Translations under genes and position numbers: made by a program
In this document: positions 32,565 to 34,562 of the stretch, piece after piece
Layout: every line of letters begins with the position of its first letter
Numbering within the stretch: position 1 is the first letter of the stretch
The notes under the pieces: model-generated
Database searches by the model: none
What the model was told of the DNA's origin: nothing
Seen by the model: the letters and a program-made list of their open reading frames with translations, nothing else
From: Paraglaciecola polaris LMG 21857
GTDB taxonomy: Bacteria; Pseudomonadota; Gammaproteobacteria; Enterobacterales; Alteromonadaceae
Assembly: GCF_000315055.1 (NCBI RefSeq)
Contig: NZ_BAER01000112.1
Span: 1 to 34,562, forward strand
Direction: 5' to 3'
Length of the DNA stretch: 34,562 nt

Positions 32565-33974
32565 CTAGGATTGTTGTCTGTTTGCTATATATATGAGCGC
32601 TTTGTCTATACGTTGAGCAATTTGCTCCGGTTTCAACAAGTTTAGGGTTACATCCAGTGACGGAGAATTTCCTGAGCCTGTTACAGCAACACGTAAAGGC
32701 ATACCCACTTTGCCCATACCTATGCCTAAATTTTCAGCAGTTTGGTTAATAGCATCGTGAATAGTTTGTGTATTCCACGTATCTAACGCCAATAATGAAA
32801 CTTTAACGGCTTCAAGAGGTTCTTGGGCTACAGGTCTAAGATGCTTCTTAGCCGCTTTTTCGTCAAAATCTTCGTATTCCTGATAAAAGTAGCGACTTAT
32901 CTCGGCTAACTCTTTGAGCGTTTTCACTCTGTCCGCTTGCACATTGATGACATCTGCAAGCGAAGGGCCATTACTTACGTCTATACCTTGCTGGTCAAAA
33001 TGCCATTGTGCATAAGGTAGAACTTCGCTCACAGGCAGCTCTTTAATGTAGTGTTGATTTAACCAAATTAATTTATCTGTGTTAAATGCAGATGCCGATT
33101 GCCCTATTGCATCCAAACTAAATAACTCAATCATTTCTTCCTTTGAGAAAATCTCTTGGTCACCGTGCGACCAGCCTAAGCGGACCAAGTAATTAAGTAA
33201 CGCTTGAGGTAGGAAACCGTCATCGCGATATTGCATGACACTAACAGCACCATGGCGCTTCGATAATTTTTTGCCATCGTCACCAAGGATCATAGATACA
33301 TGTGCGTATTCTGGTACTGGCGCATCAAGTGCTTTCAGGATGTTTATTTGACGAGGCGTGTTATTGATGTGGTCTTCCCCGCGAACAACATGTGTTATCC
33401 CCATATCCCAGTCATCGACTACAACACAGAAATTATAAGTCGGCGTTCCATCGCTGCGCAGAATAATCAGGTCATCAAGCTCACTGTTGGCTATTTCTAT
33501 GTTGCCGCGTATATGGTCCTTAACAGTGACCGAACCTTCAAGGGGGGTTTTAAAACGTATGGCATAAGGCTGGCCTTCAGGATGATCGGTACGATCACGC
33601 CAAGTACCTGGGTAACGAGGTTTTTCGCCGTTTGCTTTTTGTTTTTCTCGAATACCATCAAGCTCGGCGCTGCTCATAAAACACTTATACGCTTTACCCT
33701 CTTCTACCATTTCATTGATCAGAGCTTTGTAACGATCAAAGCGTTGGGTTTGATAATAAGGACCATCGTCCCAGGTTAAACCCAACCATTCCATACCTTC
33801 TAGAATTGCATCAATAGCTTCTTGAGTAGAACGCTCAATATCGGTATCTTCAATACGAAGCACAAATTTGCCACCTTGGCTTTTAGCGTATAACCAAGAG
33901 TAGAGCGCTGTGCGTGCGCCACCAACATGTAAAAAGCCAGTAGGGCTCGGAGCGAAACGGGTAACCACAGTCAT
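32565..33974 (-). CDS. gltX: Glutamyl-tRNA synthetase
   Basis: A 469-residue class I synthetase that charges tRNA-Glu. The HIGH-like motif is in [22 protein letters not shown], the KMSKS-like motif is [12 protein letters not shown] (about residue 236), and the catalytic domain has [34 protein letters not shown]. The C-terminal anticodon domain is complete and ends within the usual length. An AGGA ribosome site precedes the ATG. No zinc-binding Cys cluster is evident, which is common in one class of GltX. The next genes downstream are tRNA-Ala and two tRNA-Glu, the substrates of this enzyme. Confidence 0.97.
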   Translation of the reverse strand: MTVVTRFAPSPTGFLHVGGARTALYSWLYAKSQGGKFVLRIEDTDIERSTQEAIDAILEGMEWLGLTWDDGPYYQTQRFDRYKALINEMVEEGKAYKCFMSSAELDGIREKQKANGEKPRYPGTWRDRTDHPEGQPYAIRFKTPLEGSVTVKDHIRGNIEIANSELDDLIILRSDGTPTYNFCVVVDDWDMGITHVVRGEDHINNTPRQINILKALDAPVPEYAHVSMILGDDGKKLSKRHGAVSVMQYRDDGFLPQALLNYLVRLGWSHGDQEIFSKEEMIELFSLDAIGQSASAFNTDKLIWLNQHYIKELPVSEVLPYAQWHFDQQGIDVSNGPSLADVINVQADRVKTLKELAEISRYFYQEYEDFDEKAAKKHLRPVAQEPLEAVKVSLLALDTWNTQTIHDAINQTAENLGIGMGKVGMPLRVAVTGSGNSPSLDVTLNLLKPEQIAQRIDKALIYIANRQQS

Positions 33975-34132
33975 GGTAAAAAATCCTATTGCAAAAAATT
34001 GCCGATATTTTACCAGTCAATTGACCCCAGAAGATAGGTTAAACGATGAATGCGATGTTAACTTCTGCATATACTCGCGCAGACAAACGTTTTTACTCTT
34101 ACGAGTTTCCTTTAATGCAGTCAGGTTCCTTT

Positions 34133-34204
34133 CTAGAACCCCTCAAGTAGCTTACGTTTACCTTGGGATTTCATTTCCATGACGAATTTAATAAATTTTT
34201 TCAT
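34133..34204 (-). CDS. Possible 23-residue basic peptide
   Basis: A short ORF with a GGGGA ribosome site eight bases before the ATG. It encodes a Lys-rich amphipathic peptide beginning MKKFIKFVMEM. It lies upstream of gltX in about 400 bases with no larger gene. It may be a leader peptide or a chance ORF. Confidence 0.25.
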   Translation of the reverse strand: MKKFIKFVMEMKSQGKRKLLEGF

Positions 34205-34388
34205 TAATTTCCCCAATAGCTATAAAAAATGCACCAAATATCGGCTTTATCCAAAAAAAATATTCGACTCAGACGGATTAAAATGCGTAACTTTTCTTTC
34301 GATTTAATATTTAACTGGCCATTTATGCTCAACTTTCAACCCGACTGTCTGTTTTTCAAGCGCTTAAACAATTATTTATAATTTACAG

Positions 34389-34416
34389 TTGACACCGTGG
34401 AGAGCATACCTATAAT
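34389..34416 (+). promoter_or_regulatory. Near-consensus sigma-70 promoter
   Basis: TTGACA (34389-34394) and TATAAT (34411-34416) are exact consensus boxes with a 16-base spacer, followed by an AGCGCTCC discriminator. The start site would be near 34423, about 36 bases before a tRNA-like sequence. Confidence 0.8.
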
Positions 34417-34458
34417 AGCGCTCCACTTACCGAGGCAACTTAGTAAGCATTAAAAAAC

Positions 34459-34562
34459 GGTCGCTTAGCTCAGTTAGAAAAAGAGAAAAGCATCGCCGCC
34501 CTCTACAAGAAATGGTCGAGGGACACTGCTTAAAATCAGTGTGGGTACAACATTTCATATAC
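34459..34562 (+). pseudogene. Broken tRNA-like sequence at the window edge
   Basis: GGTCGCTTAGCTCAGTTAG is a tRNA 5' acceptor and D-arm start. Then follow an A-rich insertion, GCATCGCC, TACAAG and ATGGTCGAGGG, segments in the right order for a tRNA such as Val(TAC), but spaced by extra bases so that no cloverleaf closes. After that the sequence departs, with a CACTG/CAGTG hairpin around TTAAAA. It is a decayed or recombined tRNA, or an artefact at the end of the sequence. The identity is uncertain. Confidence 0.5.

Noticed and set aside
33300-33779. A 159-residue plus-strand frame antisense to gltX
   Set aside because: The gltX protein is complete and conserved on the other strand, and this frame shows no family features.

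Overview
The window looks like a chromosomal segment of a marine gammaproteobacterium, most likely Alteromonadales (Alteromonas/Paraglaciecola-like). This is inferred from the E. coli-like pairs folX-yfcH and tesA-ybbA-ybbP, a gltX plus tRNA-Ala/tRNA-Glu locus, a large TonB-dependent receptor and moderate AT content. No database search was possible.

Region 1 (about 60-9700, all on the minus strand) is an envelope redox and metal-handling block. Reading in the direction of transcription it holds a CopL-like Cys/His-rich secreted protein, a beta-barrel porin, a diheme cytochrome c, a frameshifted lipoprotein, a 39-residue peptide, a Met/His-rich periplasmic protein, an intact paralogous lipoprotein, and then a tight operon. 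That operon contains an unrecognised secreted protein split at an A8 run, a membrane-tethered FAD/NAD(P)H/2Fe-2S reductase, a two-heme cytochrome b and a heptaheme periplasmic cytochrome c. A CPA2 antiporter follows. The reductase, cytochrome b and heptaheme cytochrome together could form an electron path from cytoplasmic NAD(P)H to the periplasm.

Region 2 (about 9870-11470) is genetic debris: the C-terminal part of an IS4-family transposase, a truncated ORF starting beside an attC-like motif, and about 700 bases without a gene but rich in imperfect hairpins.

Region 3 (11472-22446) carries an M50 metalloprotease, a small unknown protein, a TonB-dependent receptor, a 1.2 kb AT-rich gap with a candidate small RNA, a DUF2059 protein, topoisomerase IB, a TetR-quinone oxidoreductase operon with two tandem operator-like palindromes, and a LysR gene divergent from a frameshifted SDR gene.

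Region 4 (22572-31438) is mostly housekeeping: AI-2E family permease, folX, yfcH, ybbP, ybbA, tesA, dusC, a DUF1289 protein and two small unknown genes.

Region 5 (31620-34562) holds gltX and, downstream on the same strand with its own stringent-type promoter, tRNA-Ala(GGC) and two identical tRNA-Glu(TTC) genes. The tRNA-Glu spacer contains a 19-nt repeat of the tRNA-Glu 3' end and a run of about six hairpins. The right edge has a near-consensus promoter in front of a broken tRNA-like sequence.

Most interesting: the dnaX-like frameshift signal at 5408-5442, the transmembrane electron-transfer module at 1304-4831, the tRNA-Glu 3'-end repeat with its hairpin cluster, and the candidate small RNA near 16877-16955.
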